A DNA stretch of 64,000 nucleotides, from the NCBI RefSeq assembly GCF_006494815.1, contig NZ_CP041091.1:3362501-3426500 (forward strand). The letters are read 5' to 3'. The translations under genes and the position numbers were made by a program. Origin of the DNA: Nocardioides sambongensis (GTDB lineage: Bacteria > Actinomycetota > Actinomycetes > Propionibacteriales > Nocardioidaceae). The notes beneath the pieces are model-generated. The model ran no database searches. It was not told the DNA's origin and saw only the letters and a program-made list of their open reading frames with translations. Below are positions 1 through 7,904 of this stretch, piece after piece. Position 1 is the first letter of the stretch; every line of letters begins with the position of its first letter.

Positions 1-1584
1 CTCGGTCGCGCTCGCCCGCCGGGCCGGCTACGACGCGGTGGAGATCATGGGCTCGGAGGGCTACCTGATCAACCAGTTCCTCGCCGCCCGCACCAACGAC
101 CGCACCGACGCCTGGGGCGGTACGGCGACCGACCGGATGCGCTTCCCCGTCGAGGTCGTCCGGCGGGCCCGTGAGCTGGTCGACGCGGACTTCCCGATCG
201 TCTACCGGATCTCGCTGCTCGACCTCGTCGAGGGCGGCCAGACCTGGGAGGAGACTGTCGAGCTCGCCGGGCTGCTGGAGGAGGCCGGGGTGAGCGTGTT
301 CAACACCGGCATCGGCTGGCACGAGGCCCGGGTGCCGACCATCATCACCCAGGTGCCCCGCGGCGCCTGGCGCGAGCAGACCGCCCGCCTGAAGTCGGTG
401 GTGGGCATCCCGGTCAGTGCGTCGAACCGGATCAACACCCCCGAGCTCGCCGAGGAGATCCTCGCCCACGGCGACGCCGACCTGGTCTCGATGGCCCGCC
501 CGTTCCTGGCCGACCCCGACTTCGTGGCCAAGGCGGCCGCCGACCGGGCCGACGAGATCAACACCTGCATCGCCTGCAACCAGGCGTGCCTGGACCACAC
601 GTTCTCCAACAAACGGGCCTCCTGCCTGGTCAACCCGCGGGCCGGCCGGGAGACCACTCTGGTGCTGACCCCGACCCGGCGCCGCACCAGTCTCGCGGTG
701 GTCGGCGCCGGACCGGCCGGGCTGGCCACCGCCGTCTCCGCCGCGGAGCGCGGCCTCGCCGTCACCCTGTTCGAGAGGTCCGCGCAGGTCGGCGGCCAGT
801 TCCGCCTGGCGATGGCCGTGCCCGGCAAGGAGGACTTCACCGACACGCTGCGCTACTACACCCGCCGCCTCGAGGTGCTCGGCGTCGACGTCCGGCTGGG
901 CACCGCGGCCACCGACGCCGACCTCGCCGGCTTCGACTCCGTGGTCGTGGCCACCGGCGTGCGTCCCGGGTGCCGCAGATCCCGGGCGTCGAGCACCCCC
1001 GGGTGCTCCGCTACGACGAGGTGCTCTCCGGGGCGGTCGTCCCGGGTGCCACCGTCGCCGTGATCGGGGCCGGCGGCATCGGCGTCGACGTGTCGCACTG
1101 GCTGACCCACACCGAGGGCGACCAGGAGCTCGACACCTGGAAGTCCTACTGGGGCGTCGGCGACCCGAGCCTGCACCGCGGCGGCCTCACCGAGCCCAAG
1201 CAGCGCCCGGCCGCCCGCGAGGTGACCCTGCTCCAGCGCAAGACCACCCCGATCGGCATCGGACTGGGCAAGACCTCGGGCTGGGCGCACCGGGCCGTGC
1301 TCAAGCAGTCCGGGGTGCGGCAGATCAGCGGGGCGTCGTACGACCGGATCAGCGCGGTGCTCGACGCCGACGGTCAGGACGCCGGCCTGGTCCGGCTCGA
1401 GATCACCGTGGACGGCCAGCCGCAGACGCTCGACGTGCACCACATCGTGCTGTGCTCCGGACAGGAGTCGGTCCGCGACCTGGTCGCCGACGGGCGCACC
1501 GTGATCGGGGGCGCCGACGTGGCCGCCGAGCTCGACGCCAAGCGGGCCATCTCCCAGGGCACCGAGGTCGCCGCCGCGCTCTGA
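1..1584 (+). CDS. fadH: FadH-like 2,4-dienoyl-CoA reductase, 5' cut by window edge, one frameshift
   Basis: Old-yellow-enzyme type reductase (FMN, FAD, 4Fe-4S) that uses NADPH to remove the 4-double bond of dienoyl-CoA in unsaturated fatty acid oxidation. The frame is open from base 2; compared with E. coli FadH (about 670 residues) roughly 150 N-terminal residues lie outside the window. Visible are YLINQF (proposed catalytic Tyr), NTGIGWHEAR (catalytic His), cluster cysteines CIACNQAC plus a fourth Cys 12 residues later, VVGAGPAGLA (FAD) and VIGAGGIG (NADPH). Frame 2 is right up to VVVATGVRP (about 964); frame 1 is right from VPQIPGVEHP on. One extra base in CCCGGG at 965-970 joins them. Likely a sequence error, otherwise a fresh pseudogene. 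Confidence 0.9.
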
Positions 1585-1696
1585 GGCCGGACCCACCTCG
1601 ACCCACTCGCACCCACGCGACCTCCCCTCGGCCCGACGGTTATCCGGACGGCCGAGGGGGCATGGAACCTCCCACCGACGAGGCGATGGGACACCG

Positions 1697-3262
1697 ATGA
1701 GCGACTACTGGACTGACTGGGGTCAGAACCGACGGCTGGCCGAGGCCGAGGCCGCGCTGAGCAACGAGCGTCACGCGCGCAGCCTTCTGGCCGCCCAGAT
1801 GCGCCGCCAGCAGGGCGACCTGCAGGCTCAGCTGGACCGGCTCACCCGGGCGTTCGTGGCGCTGCTCGAGCACGAGGACATCCGCGCGGAGCTCTCCCAG
1901 CACACCGGTGCCGCCGACACCCGGCGCTACGCGGGCGACGTGGTGGCCTCGGTGATCGTCACCGGAAACGGACCCACGCACCAGGTCTCCGTCCCGCCCG
2001 ACGTGCCCGGCTACTGGCTCGCCGCCGCCACTGCGGCGCTGGCCACCGCGACCGGCGCGGGTCCCGGACCGACCGGCGCCGACCTGCTGGAGGAGGCCCG
2101 ACGGCGCGACGCCCGTCGTACCTCCTCCCTGCTCACCCTGGTCGACCTGCAGGCGAGGCGCGTGGAGTGGAGCCGCGGGCGGCTCGGGGAGGCGCTGGCG
2201 CTCGGGACCGAGGCGAGCGTGCTGCAGCGGCAGCTGTGGCTCGGGATCGCCGAGGAGCGTCTCGACGCCGACGCGGTGTCGACGCTCGCCGCGAGCCTGA
2301 GCGCCGCCCTCGACGCCGTCCCCGCCGCCGACGTCGACGCCGCGCTCGTGGCGGCGCTCTCCGGCCCGACCGGACCCCGGACCAGCGAGTACGACGCGCA
2401 GGTCCTGCGGCTGCGCGCCCTGGCCGGCTGTCTGCGCGGCGAGGGCGCCGGCGACCGTCGGTCCGCACCGACCCGTGGCCGGGACACCCCGGCGGAGACC
2501 GACGAGGGATCGGTCGAGCAGTCCGAGGATCCGCTCGCCACCTGCACACTCGCCCTGATCGGCCAGGGCTCACCGGCCGAGGCCGACATCCTGACCCGGA
2601 TGGCCGAGGTCCGCGGCGAGCTCGGCTACGACGACTCCGCGACCCGGCGGATCGACGTCGACGCACCCGCCGGCACGGTGGCCGACCTGCTGGTCGGCGA
2701 CCTCACCCGATCCACCCCGACCCCGGGCAGCGGGGCGCACGGCGTCGCACTGCGGGTGCTCACCCCGGCACTGCTGCGGGTGACCGACCAGCTCGAGGCC
2801 GAGGCGACCCGCCCGGCCCCGCGCTCGGTCGACGTACGGTTCCGGGACGACGCGGTGACGGTCACCCCGAGCGGAGCCGACGACGGGACCTGGCGCGAGC
2901 GCGCCGCCCGGACCATCCCGGACCGGTCGGTGCGCTGGACCGCGCCGACCGCGGCCGCGTGCCTGGTCGTCGCGGTGGTGTGCGGCGGACTCGGCTTCGG
3001 AAACGGTGCGTGGTTCCTCCTCGCCGCGCTCGCCCTCGGTGCGGCCGGCGGTGTGCTCTACACCCGCTCCAGCATCCGGCAGGACGTCGCCGCCTCCCGG
3101 CGCCACGCGGTGGCCCGTTGGGAGCGCGAGATCGACCGCACCGCCGAGCAGCTGCGCAGCACCCAGGAGACCCAGGCGGCCGCCGCGACCTCCGCGGTGA
3201 GCACCGCGGCCGCGATCCGCGGGGTGCTCGCGCCACGGGTCGGCGAGCCTGCCCGGGGGTGA
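1697..3262 (+). CDS. Unknown membrane protein with N-terminal coiled coil
   Basis: Not recognised. It encodes 521 residues. Residues about 12-70 are rich in Ala, Glu, Leu, Gln and Arg with heptad-like spacing and look like a coiled coil. A long Ala/Asp-rich middle follows, then two hydrophobic segments at about 419-434 and 438-455 joined by a short turn (a membrane hairpin), then a charged helical C-terminus. There is no signal peptide and no enzyme motif. ATG at 1697 is the first start after the fadH end; the Shine-Dalgarno is weak. It could be a membrane-tethered scaffold, but that is a guess. It is followed by a hairpin element at 3300-3355. Confidence 0.7.
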   Translation: MSDYWTDWGQNRRLAEAEAALSNERHARSLLAAQMRRQQGDLQAQLDRLTRAFVALLEHEDIRAELSQHTGAADTRRYAGDVVASVIVTGNGPTHQVSVPPDVPGYWLAAATAALATATGAGPGPTGADLLEEARRRDARRTSSLLTLVDLQARRVEWSRGRLGEALALGTEASVLQRQLWLGIAEERLDADAVSTLAASLSAALDAVPAADVDAALVAALSGPTGPRTSEYDAQVLRLRALAGCLRGEGAGDRRSAPTRGRDTPAETDEGSVEQSEDPLATCTLALIGQGSPAEADILTRMAEVRGELGYDDSATRRIDVDAPAGTVADLLVGDLTRSTPTPGSGAHGVALRVLTPALLRVTDQLEAEATRPAPRSVDVRFRDDAVTVTPSGADDGTWRERAARTIPDRSVRWTAPTAAACLVVAVVCGGLGFGNGAWFLLAALALGAAGGVLYTRSSIRQDVAASRRHAVARWEREIDRTAEQLRSTQETQAAAATSAVSTAAAIRGVLAPRVGEPARG

Positions 3263-3299
3263 GCCGGCCCTCCGGGCGCCACGATCCTGCAGCGGTCCT

Positions 3300-3355
3300 C
3301 TAGGCGTGTCTCCTCAGTCCCCGCCTGCTGCGCGGACTTGGGAGACACGCCCTAG
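3300..3355. repeat. Hairpin element with 14/15-nt inverted arms just upstream of patB
   Basis: The left arm CTAGGCGTGTCTCC (3300-3313) pairs with GGAGACACGCCCTAG (3341-3355). The arms differ only by one extra G in the right arm. A weaker inner pairing (AGTCC with GGACT) extends the structure. The final TAG supplies the first bases of the -10 box TAGCCT of the next gene. It resembles a palindromic intergenic repeat; no second copy is in this window. Confidence 0.7.
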
Positions 3356-3358
3356 CCT
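3353..3358 (+). promoter_or_regulatory. Putative -10 box TAGCCT of a leaderless patB transcript
   Basis: TAGCCT lies 7 nt before the GTG at 3366, the usual actinobacterial leaderless spacing (TANNNT, 6-9 nt). No Shine-Dalgarno precedes the GTG. The box sits in the right arm of the hairpin element. Confidence 0.45.
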
Positions 3359-3365
3359 CGGTGGT

Positions 3366-4520
3366 GTGCTGCGCGACCTGACTGACACCGAGGCCCGACG
3401 AGCCCTGCCCTGCAAGTGGGGCCAGGTGCCCGACGATGTGCTGCCGGCCTGGGTGGCCGAGATGGACTACGCACCGGCGCCGGTGGTGACCGAGGCCGTC
3501 GCCGAGGCCGTCGCCGCCGGGATGACCGGATACCCCGACTTCGCCCTCGGCGGGCCGCTCGGCGACGCCTACGCCGGGTTCGCCGCACGCCACTTCGGGC
3601 ACAGCGTCGACCCGACCGGCGTGATCCCCGTCGTCGACGTCACCGCCGGGGTCCGGCTGGCGCTGGACGCGCTCAGCGAGGAGGCGCCGGTGGTGATGAC
3701 GCTGCCGGGGTATCCGCCGCTGATCAGCATCGCCGAGGTGACCGGCCGCAAGCGGCTGGACCTCGAGGTGGACCCGGACGCGACCCGCGCCGAGCTCGAC
3801 CTGGACCGACTCGACGACCTGCTCGACCCCGCCGGTGGCGGCGCCCGCACGGTGCTGCTGACCAACCCGCACAACCCGTGGGGCCGAGCGTTCACCCGGG
3901 CCGAACTCGAGGGCCTGCGCGACGTCGTCCTCCGACGCGGTGCGCGGGTGGTGGCCGACGAGATCCACGCGCCTCTGGTGCTGCCGGGCGGGCCGCGGCA
4001 CACGCCGTACCTCTCCCTGCCGGGGACGGCCGGGCATGCGGTGGCCGTGGTGGCGGCCTCGAAGGCGTTCAACACCGCCGGGCTGCGATGCGCCCAGCTC
4101 GTCGCCGGCGACCCGGCGACCCGCGACACGTTGCGGGCGGTGCCGGCGGCCCGCAACGACTCCTGGTCCCCGCTGGGCGTGGTCGCGGCGGTGGCCGCCT
4201 ACACCGAGGGCGACCCGTGGCTGGCCGCGCTGATCGAGCGCCTGGACGCGCAGCGCAGCCTGCTCGCCGAGCTGCTCGCCACCCACCTGCCACGGGCGCG
4301 GATGCGGCCGCTGGAGGCGACGTACCTGGCCTGGCTGGACCTGCGCGCGTACGGCGTCGACGACCCCGCCGCGCGGATCCTGGAGCGGGGGCGTGCCCGG
4401 CTGGCCCCCGGGCACGACTACCACCCCGGGCTGACCGGACACGTGCGGCTCAACATCGCCACCTCACCGGAGCGGCTGACCGAGGTCGTGCGGCGGATGG
4501 CGACCGGGCTCACCTCCTGA
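3366..4520 (+). CDS. PatB/MalY-type PLP-dependent C-S lyase (aminotransferase class I/II fold)
   Basis: 384 residues. Fold-type I PLP enzyme of the MalY/PatB branch (cystathionine beta-lyase-like), which cleaves C-S bonds of cysteine conjugates to pyruvate, ammonia and a thiol. Visible: WVAEMDYAPAP near the N-terminus, typical of the branch; TNPHNPWGR for PLP/substrate contacts; VVADEIHAPL with the Asp that binds the pyridine nitrogen; AASKAFNTAGLRCA with the PLP lysine. Length is normal. GTG at 3366 is chosen because it begins MLRDLTDTEARR and sits 7 nt after a -10 box; the open frame continues upstream through the hairpin only by chance. The sequence cannot separate true cystathionine lyase from a broader cysteine-S-conjugate lyase. 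Confidence 0.85.
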   Translation: MLRDLTDTEARRALPCKWGQVPDDVLPAWVAEMDYAPAPVVTEAVAEAVAAGMTGYPDFALGGPLGDAYAGFAARHFGHSVDPTGVIPVVDVTAGVRLALDALSEEAPVVMTLPGYPPLISIAEVTGRKRLDLEVDPDATRAELDLDRLDDLLDPAGGGARTVLLTNPHNPWGRAFTRAELEGLRDVVLRRGARVVADEIHAPLVLPGGPRHTPYLSLPGTAGHAVAVVAASKAFNTAGLRCAQLVAGDPATRDTLRAVPAARNDSWSPLGVVAAVAAYTEGDPWLAALIERLDAQRSLLAELLATHLPRARMRPLEATYLAWLDLRAYGVDDPAARILERGRARLAPGHDYHPGLTGHVRLNIATSPERLTEVVRRMATGLTS

Positions 4521-4560
4521 GCCGAGCCGATGCCGGTGGTCGCCGTGGTCGCCGTGGTCG

Positions 4561-4624
4561 GCGCGCCCCATTCGGATTGGTCGGGAATTCGCCCGGATCC
4601 CAGCCATTCGGCATGGGGCGCGCG
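4561..4624. repeat. Intergenic palindromic repeat, family A, copy 1
   Basis: The arms GCGCGCCCCATTCGGATTGG and CCATTCGGCATGGGGCGCGC face each other around a centre with GGGAATTCGCCCGGATCC. It lies between the convergent patB and GH1 genes, so it may also act as a two-way terminator. Other copies start at 25786, 48521 and 56199. Confidence 0.85.
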
Positions 4625-4647
4625 AGCACCCCGGCCACCGCGGACCG

Positions 4648-6009
4648 TCAGCCGTGCAGGGCGGCGTGCTCTGCGATCAGCCGCGCGTACCAGTCGAACG
4701 AGCGCTTCGGCGTCCGCTCCAGGGTGTCGAAGTCGACGTGCACCAGCCCGAACCGCTGCTGGTAGCCGTCTGCCCATTCGAAGTTGTCCATCAGCGACCA
4801 CGTGTAGTACCCGCGTACGTCGACCCCGCGCTCGATCGCCTCTGCCACCGCGGTGAGGTGGGCGTCGAGGTAGTCGATGCGGTCCTGGTCGTCGACGACC
4901 CCGTCGGCGTCCGGGCCCACGTTGTAGGCGCAACCGGACTCGGTGATCCAGAACGGCGGCAGCGCCGCCCGGTAGCGGGCGCGGAACATGATCAGCCACT
5001 CCCGCAGCGCGTCGGGCACCACCGGCCAGCCGAAGTCGGTGGTCGGGTAGCCGAGCACGTCGAAGAACCGGAACGGTACGCCGTCGTCGCCGTCGGACTC
5101 CGGTGCCGCCCCGATCCGCATCGGGTTGTAGTAGTTGACGCCGTAGAAGTCGAGCGGTTGCCGGATGGTGGCCAGGTCGCCGTCCTGGACCACCTCCTCG
5201 AGCAGCGGTTCGAGGTCCGCCGGATAGCGACCCAGCAGCATCGGCTCGGCGTAGAGCCCGTTCCACAGCGCGTCGAACAGCTTGGACGCCCCGACGTCGG
5301 CCGGGTCGTCGGAGGCGGGCCAGATCGGTGCGTGATTGTTGGCGCAGCCCACGCTGGTGGCACCGGCCCGGCGCAGCTCGATCGCGGCGCGGCCGTGCGC
5401 CAGCAGCTGGTGGTGGGAGACCACCACGCTGTCGAAGAGCAGCGTGCGTCCGGGAGCGAACTGTCCGATCCCGTAGCCGAGCATGCTGGTCACGTTCGGC
5501 TCGTTGATCGGGATCCAGTGCTCGACGCGGTCGGCCAGCCGGTCGCCGACGATGCCGGCGTACTCGGCGAACCGGTCCACGGTGTCGCGGTTGATCCAGC
5601 CGCCCTGGTCCTCGAGGGCCTGCGGCAGGTCCCAGTGGTACAGCGTGGCCATCGGCTGCTGCCCGGCCGCGAGCAGCCGGTCGACCAGTCGGTCGTAGAA
5701 GTCCAGCCCGGCGGCGTTGACAGGGCCGCTGCCGGTCGGCTGGATCCGGGGCCAGGAGATCGAGAAGCGGTAGCCACCGGTCCCCAGCCGGCGCATCAGC
5801 TCCACGTCCTCCCCCACCCGGTGGTAGTGGTCGCAGGCGACGGCACCGCTCGATCCGTCGGCGATGACGCCCTCCCGGGCGCAGAAGGTGTCCCAGATGC
5901 TCGGGCCCCGGCCGTCGTCGGTGACCGCCCCCTCGATCTGGTACGCCGCAGTGCTGGTGCCGAAGCGGAACCCGGCCGGCAGTCGCGCGGCCAATGGGGA
6001 TGGGGTCAC
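4648..6009 (-). CDS. Glycoside hydrolase family 1 beta-glucosidase-like enzyme
   Basis: 453 residues, standard for GH1 retaining beta-glycosidases that release terminal beta-linked sugars. Visible: FRFGTSTAAYQIEGA and DHYHRVGEDVELM (sugar-binding start of the barrel), YRFSISWPRI, LYHWDLPQAL, PINEPN with the acid/base Glu, FYGVNYYNP, and ITESG with the nucleophile Glu followed by GYYTWSLMDNFEWADGY. The nucleophile motif is ITESG rather than the usual T-E-N-G; the Glu is kept. No signal peptide, so it acts in the cytoplasm. GTG at 6009 starts MTPSPLAARLPAGF; the open frame further upstream is antisense to pirin. No sugar transporter is adjacent, so the natural glycoside is unknown. Confidence 0.92.
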   Translation of the reverse strand: MTPSPLAARLPAGFRFGTSTAAYQIEGAVTDDGRGPSIWDTFCAREGVIADGSSGAVACDHYHRVGEDVELMRRLGTGGYRFSISWPRIQPTGSGPVNAAGLDFYDRLVDRLLAAGQQPMATLYHWDLPQALEDQGGWINRDTVDRFAEYAGIVGDRLADRVEHWIPINEPNVTSMLGYGIGQFAPGRTLLFDSVVVSHHQLLAHGRAAIELRRAGATSVGCANNHAPIWPASDDPADVGASKLFDALWNGLYAEPMLLGRYPADLEPLLEEVVQDGDLATIRQPLDFYGVNYYNPMRIGAAPESDGDDGVPFRFFDVLGYPTTDFGWPVVPDALREWLIMFRARYRAALPPFWITESGCAYNVGPDADGVVDDQDRIDYLDAHLTAVAEAIERGVDVRGYYTWSLMDNFEWADGYQQRFGLVHVDFDTLERTPKRSFDWYARLIAEHAALHG

Positions 6010-6090
6010 CGGGACACCTTCCCACGCGGGCGGCGCCACGGGGCGGGGTTGCCCGATCAACACTCCGGTCCGGCGGGCACAATCGGAGCC

Positions 6091-6801
6091 GTGAGTGCGG
6101 AGATCAGGCGCGGCGACAGACGGTTCACCGAGCGGGAGCCGGGACGGCTGACCCGCCACGCGTTCTCGTTCGGCTCCCACTACGACCCGGACCGGCTCGC
6201 GTTCGGGCCGCTGGTCTGCCACGACGACCACCTGCTCGGGGCGGGTCGCGGCTTCGCGGAGCACCCGCACTCGGCCCTGGACATCGTGACCTGGGTGGTC
6301 TCCGGCGAGGTGCGCCACGTCGACGGTCTGGGCAACGAGGTCGTGCTCGGCGCCGGCGCCTGCGGGGTGCTGCACGCCGGCAGCGGGGTGCGGCACAGCG
6401 AGCTCGCCGGCGACGGGGCGGCCCGGTTCGTGCAGACCTGGCTCACCGCCGACGACGCCACCTCCCCCGCCTACGCGCACCACACCCCGCAGCTGGCCGC
6501 CGGTGCCGGGCTGGTCAGGCTCGCCGGCGCCGCCGACCGCGCGGGTGAGCGGCCCGGCGGGGACGGCCTGCCGCTGACCGTCGCCGGAGCCGCCTACGAC
6601 ATCGCGCGGCTCGACGCCGGCGAGACCCTCACCCTGCCGGCCGGGCCGCGGGTCCACGCGTTCGTGGCGACCGGTGCGCTGCTGCGCTCCTCGCTGGCCG
6701 AGCCGCTGCAGGCCGGCGATGCCTTCGCGCTGGTCGACGAGGCCGAGCACGAGGTGACCGCGGCGGTGCCGACCGACCTGCTGGTGTGGTCGTTCGCCTG
6801 A
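6091..6801 (+). CDS. Pirin family bicupin protein
   Basis: 236 residues. Pirins bind one metal in the N-terminal cupin; some open flavonols (quercetin 2,3-dioxygenase activity) and others act as redox or transcription cofactors. The metal ligands are visible: two His in EHPHSALDIVTWV and the later His and Glu in LHAGSGVRHSE. The C-terminal cupin (TLTLPAGPRVHAFVATG) lacks ligands, as usual. GTG at 6091 gives a normal N-terminus (MSAEIRRGDRRF). A CACAAT box ends 7 nt before it, suggesting a leaderless transcript. It is divergent from the GH1 gene with 81 bp between starts. The substrate cannot be read from sequence. Confidence 0.85.
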   Translation: MSAEIRRGDRRFTEREPGRLTRHAFSFGSHYDPDRLAFGPLVCHDDHLLGAGRGFAEHPHSALDIVTWVVSGEVRHVDGLGNEVVLGAGACGVLHAGSGVRHSELAGDGAARFVQTWLTADDATSPAYAHHTPQLAAGAGLVRLAGAADRAGERPGGDGLPLTVAGAAYDIARLDAGETLTLPAGPRVHAFVATGALLRSSLAEPLQAGDAFALVDEAEHEVTAAVPTDLLVWSFA

Positions 6802-6804
6802 GGG

Positions 6805-6957
6805 TGGAGCCACCGATTCGCCGCGTAGCGAGCGGCTCCAGACGGGTGCCCCGGCAAGGCGGAGCGCCGAAGGCGGGCCGGAGGCCCGTCGAGGTGCGAC
6901 AACGCCGTCCGGGGCGCCCGGATGGGGTCGCGCAGTAGCGGGGAATCGGTGGATCCA
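6805..6957. repeat. MITE-like element with 15-bp terminal inverted repeats (family C, copy 1)
   Basis: TGGAGCCACCGATTC at 6805-6819 and GAATCGGTGGATCCA at 6943-6957 are inverted repeats matching at 14 of 15 positions. The 123 bp between them are non-coding and hold smaller hairpins such as GCCGC/GCGGC. It fills almost all of the space between the convergent pirin and lipid kinase genes. A short relative is at 17603-17632. Confidence 0.6.
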
Positions 6958-6983
6958 GGCTGGGCCTGGACCCGCCGCCGACC

Positions 6984-7904
6984 TCAGCCGAGCACCCGCA
7001 GCGCACCGGGCCTGATCGCCACCTCCAGCGGCGGCACACCGGCCCGGGCCAGGTCGGCGAGCGGCTCGCCGTCGGCGCCGACCGGAGCGGAGGCGCCGCC
7101 GGACAGCGTGCCGGAGAGCCGCACCCGGCTGCCCCGCAGCACGTGCACCTCGTCGAGGTCCACGTGGCGGCCGTCGTACACCTGGGGCAGGGCGCGGACC
7201 AGCGCCGCGCGGCCGGCGGCCTCGATGACCACGACGTCGAGCTCGCCGTCGTCGACGGCGGCGAGCGGGGCGATCCGCATCCCCTTGCCGTAGTAGCCGG
7301 AGTTGGCCACCACCACGGTGGCGGCGCGGTGCTCGCTGACGACCCCGTCGAGCTCGACGCGGATGTCGACCGGGCGGTAGGTGGCGAGCGCGGCGACCGC
7401 GGCGACCGGGTACTGCAACCGGGTGGGCAGCCACCGGGACCGGTCCACGATCGCGGCGGCGCGGGCATCGACCCCGGTGTAGACCGATCCCGCCACGGCC
7501 CTGGTGCCGGTGGCGTCGGTGACCTCGAGCAGGTCGACGGCGCGCGGCCGGCCGACGCGCAGCAGCTCCACCAGCGCCGCGGACTCCATGGGCGTGCCCA
7601 GCTCGCGGGCGAAGTCGTTGCCGCGACCCGCCGGCACCACGCCGAGCACCCCACCGGCGTCGGCGACCGGGCCGGCCACCGAGGACAGCATCCCGTCGCC
7701 GCCGACCGAGACCACCACCGCGCCCCGCGCGACCGCGGCAGCGACGAGCTCGGGGACCTCGTCGGCGGTGGAGGTGTAGCGCACCTCGACGTCGCTGCCC
7801 GCCTCGCGCAGCGCCCGCGCCAGCGGTACGACGACGCGAGGTCCCGCGCCGCCGCCGGCGACCGGGTTGACCAGGAAGCAGAACGACCTCGCGGGCGCGG
7901 TCAC
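6984..7904 (-). CDS. Diacylglycerol/lipid kinase family protein
   Basis: 306 residues, typical for bacterial DAGK-catalytic-domain (DgkB/YegS-like) lipid kinases that use ATP to phosphorylate a lipid hydroxyl on the inner membrane face. Visible: LVNPVAGGGAG near the start, VVSVGGDGMLSSV (nucleotide-binding GGDG), VVPAGRGNDFARELG, and the C-terminal beta-sandwich with the GADGEPL box. GTG at 7904 overlaps the TGA of the upstream FAD oxidase gene by 4 bases (GTGA), so the two are translationally coupled. The partner suggests glycerol- or ether-lipid substrates; sphingosine-type or undecaprenol substrates are not excluded. Confidence 0.88.
   Translation of the reverse strand: MTAPARSFCFLVNPVAGGGAGPRVVVPLARALREAGSDVEVRYTSTADEVPELVAAAVARGAVVVSVGGDGMLSSVAGPVADAGGVLGVVPAGRGNDFARELGTPMESAALVELLRVGRPRAVDLLEVTDATGTRAVAGSVYTGVDARAAAIVDRSRWLPTRLQYPVAAVAALATYRPVDIRVELDGVVSEHRAATVVVANSGYYGKGMRIAPLAAVDDGELDVVVIEAAGRAALVRALPQVYDGRHVDLDEVHVLRGSRVRLSGTLSGGASAPVGADGEPLADLARAGVPPLEVAIRPGALRVLG

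Noticed and set aside
965..970. Programmed -1/+1 ribosomal frameshift in fadH and the other seven broken genes
   Set aside because: No slippery heptamer plus pseudoknot arrangement is seen, and unrelated genes share only short G/C runs. A sequence error is simpler.
4648..7434. A 928-codon minus-strand open frame joining the GH1 gene to upstream DNA
   Set aside because: Only the part from GTG 6009 resembles GH1. The rest is antisense to pirin and the frame-shifted shadow of the lipid kinase gene; high G+C leaves shadow frames open.
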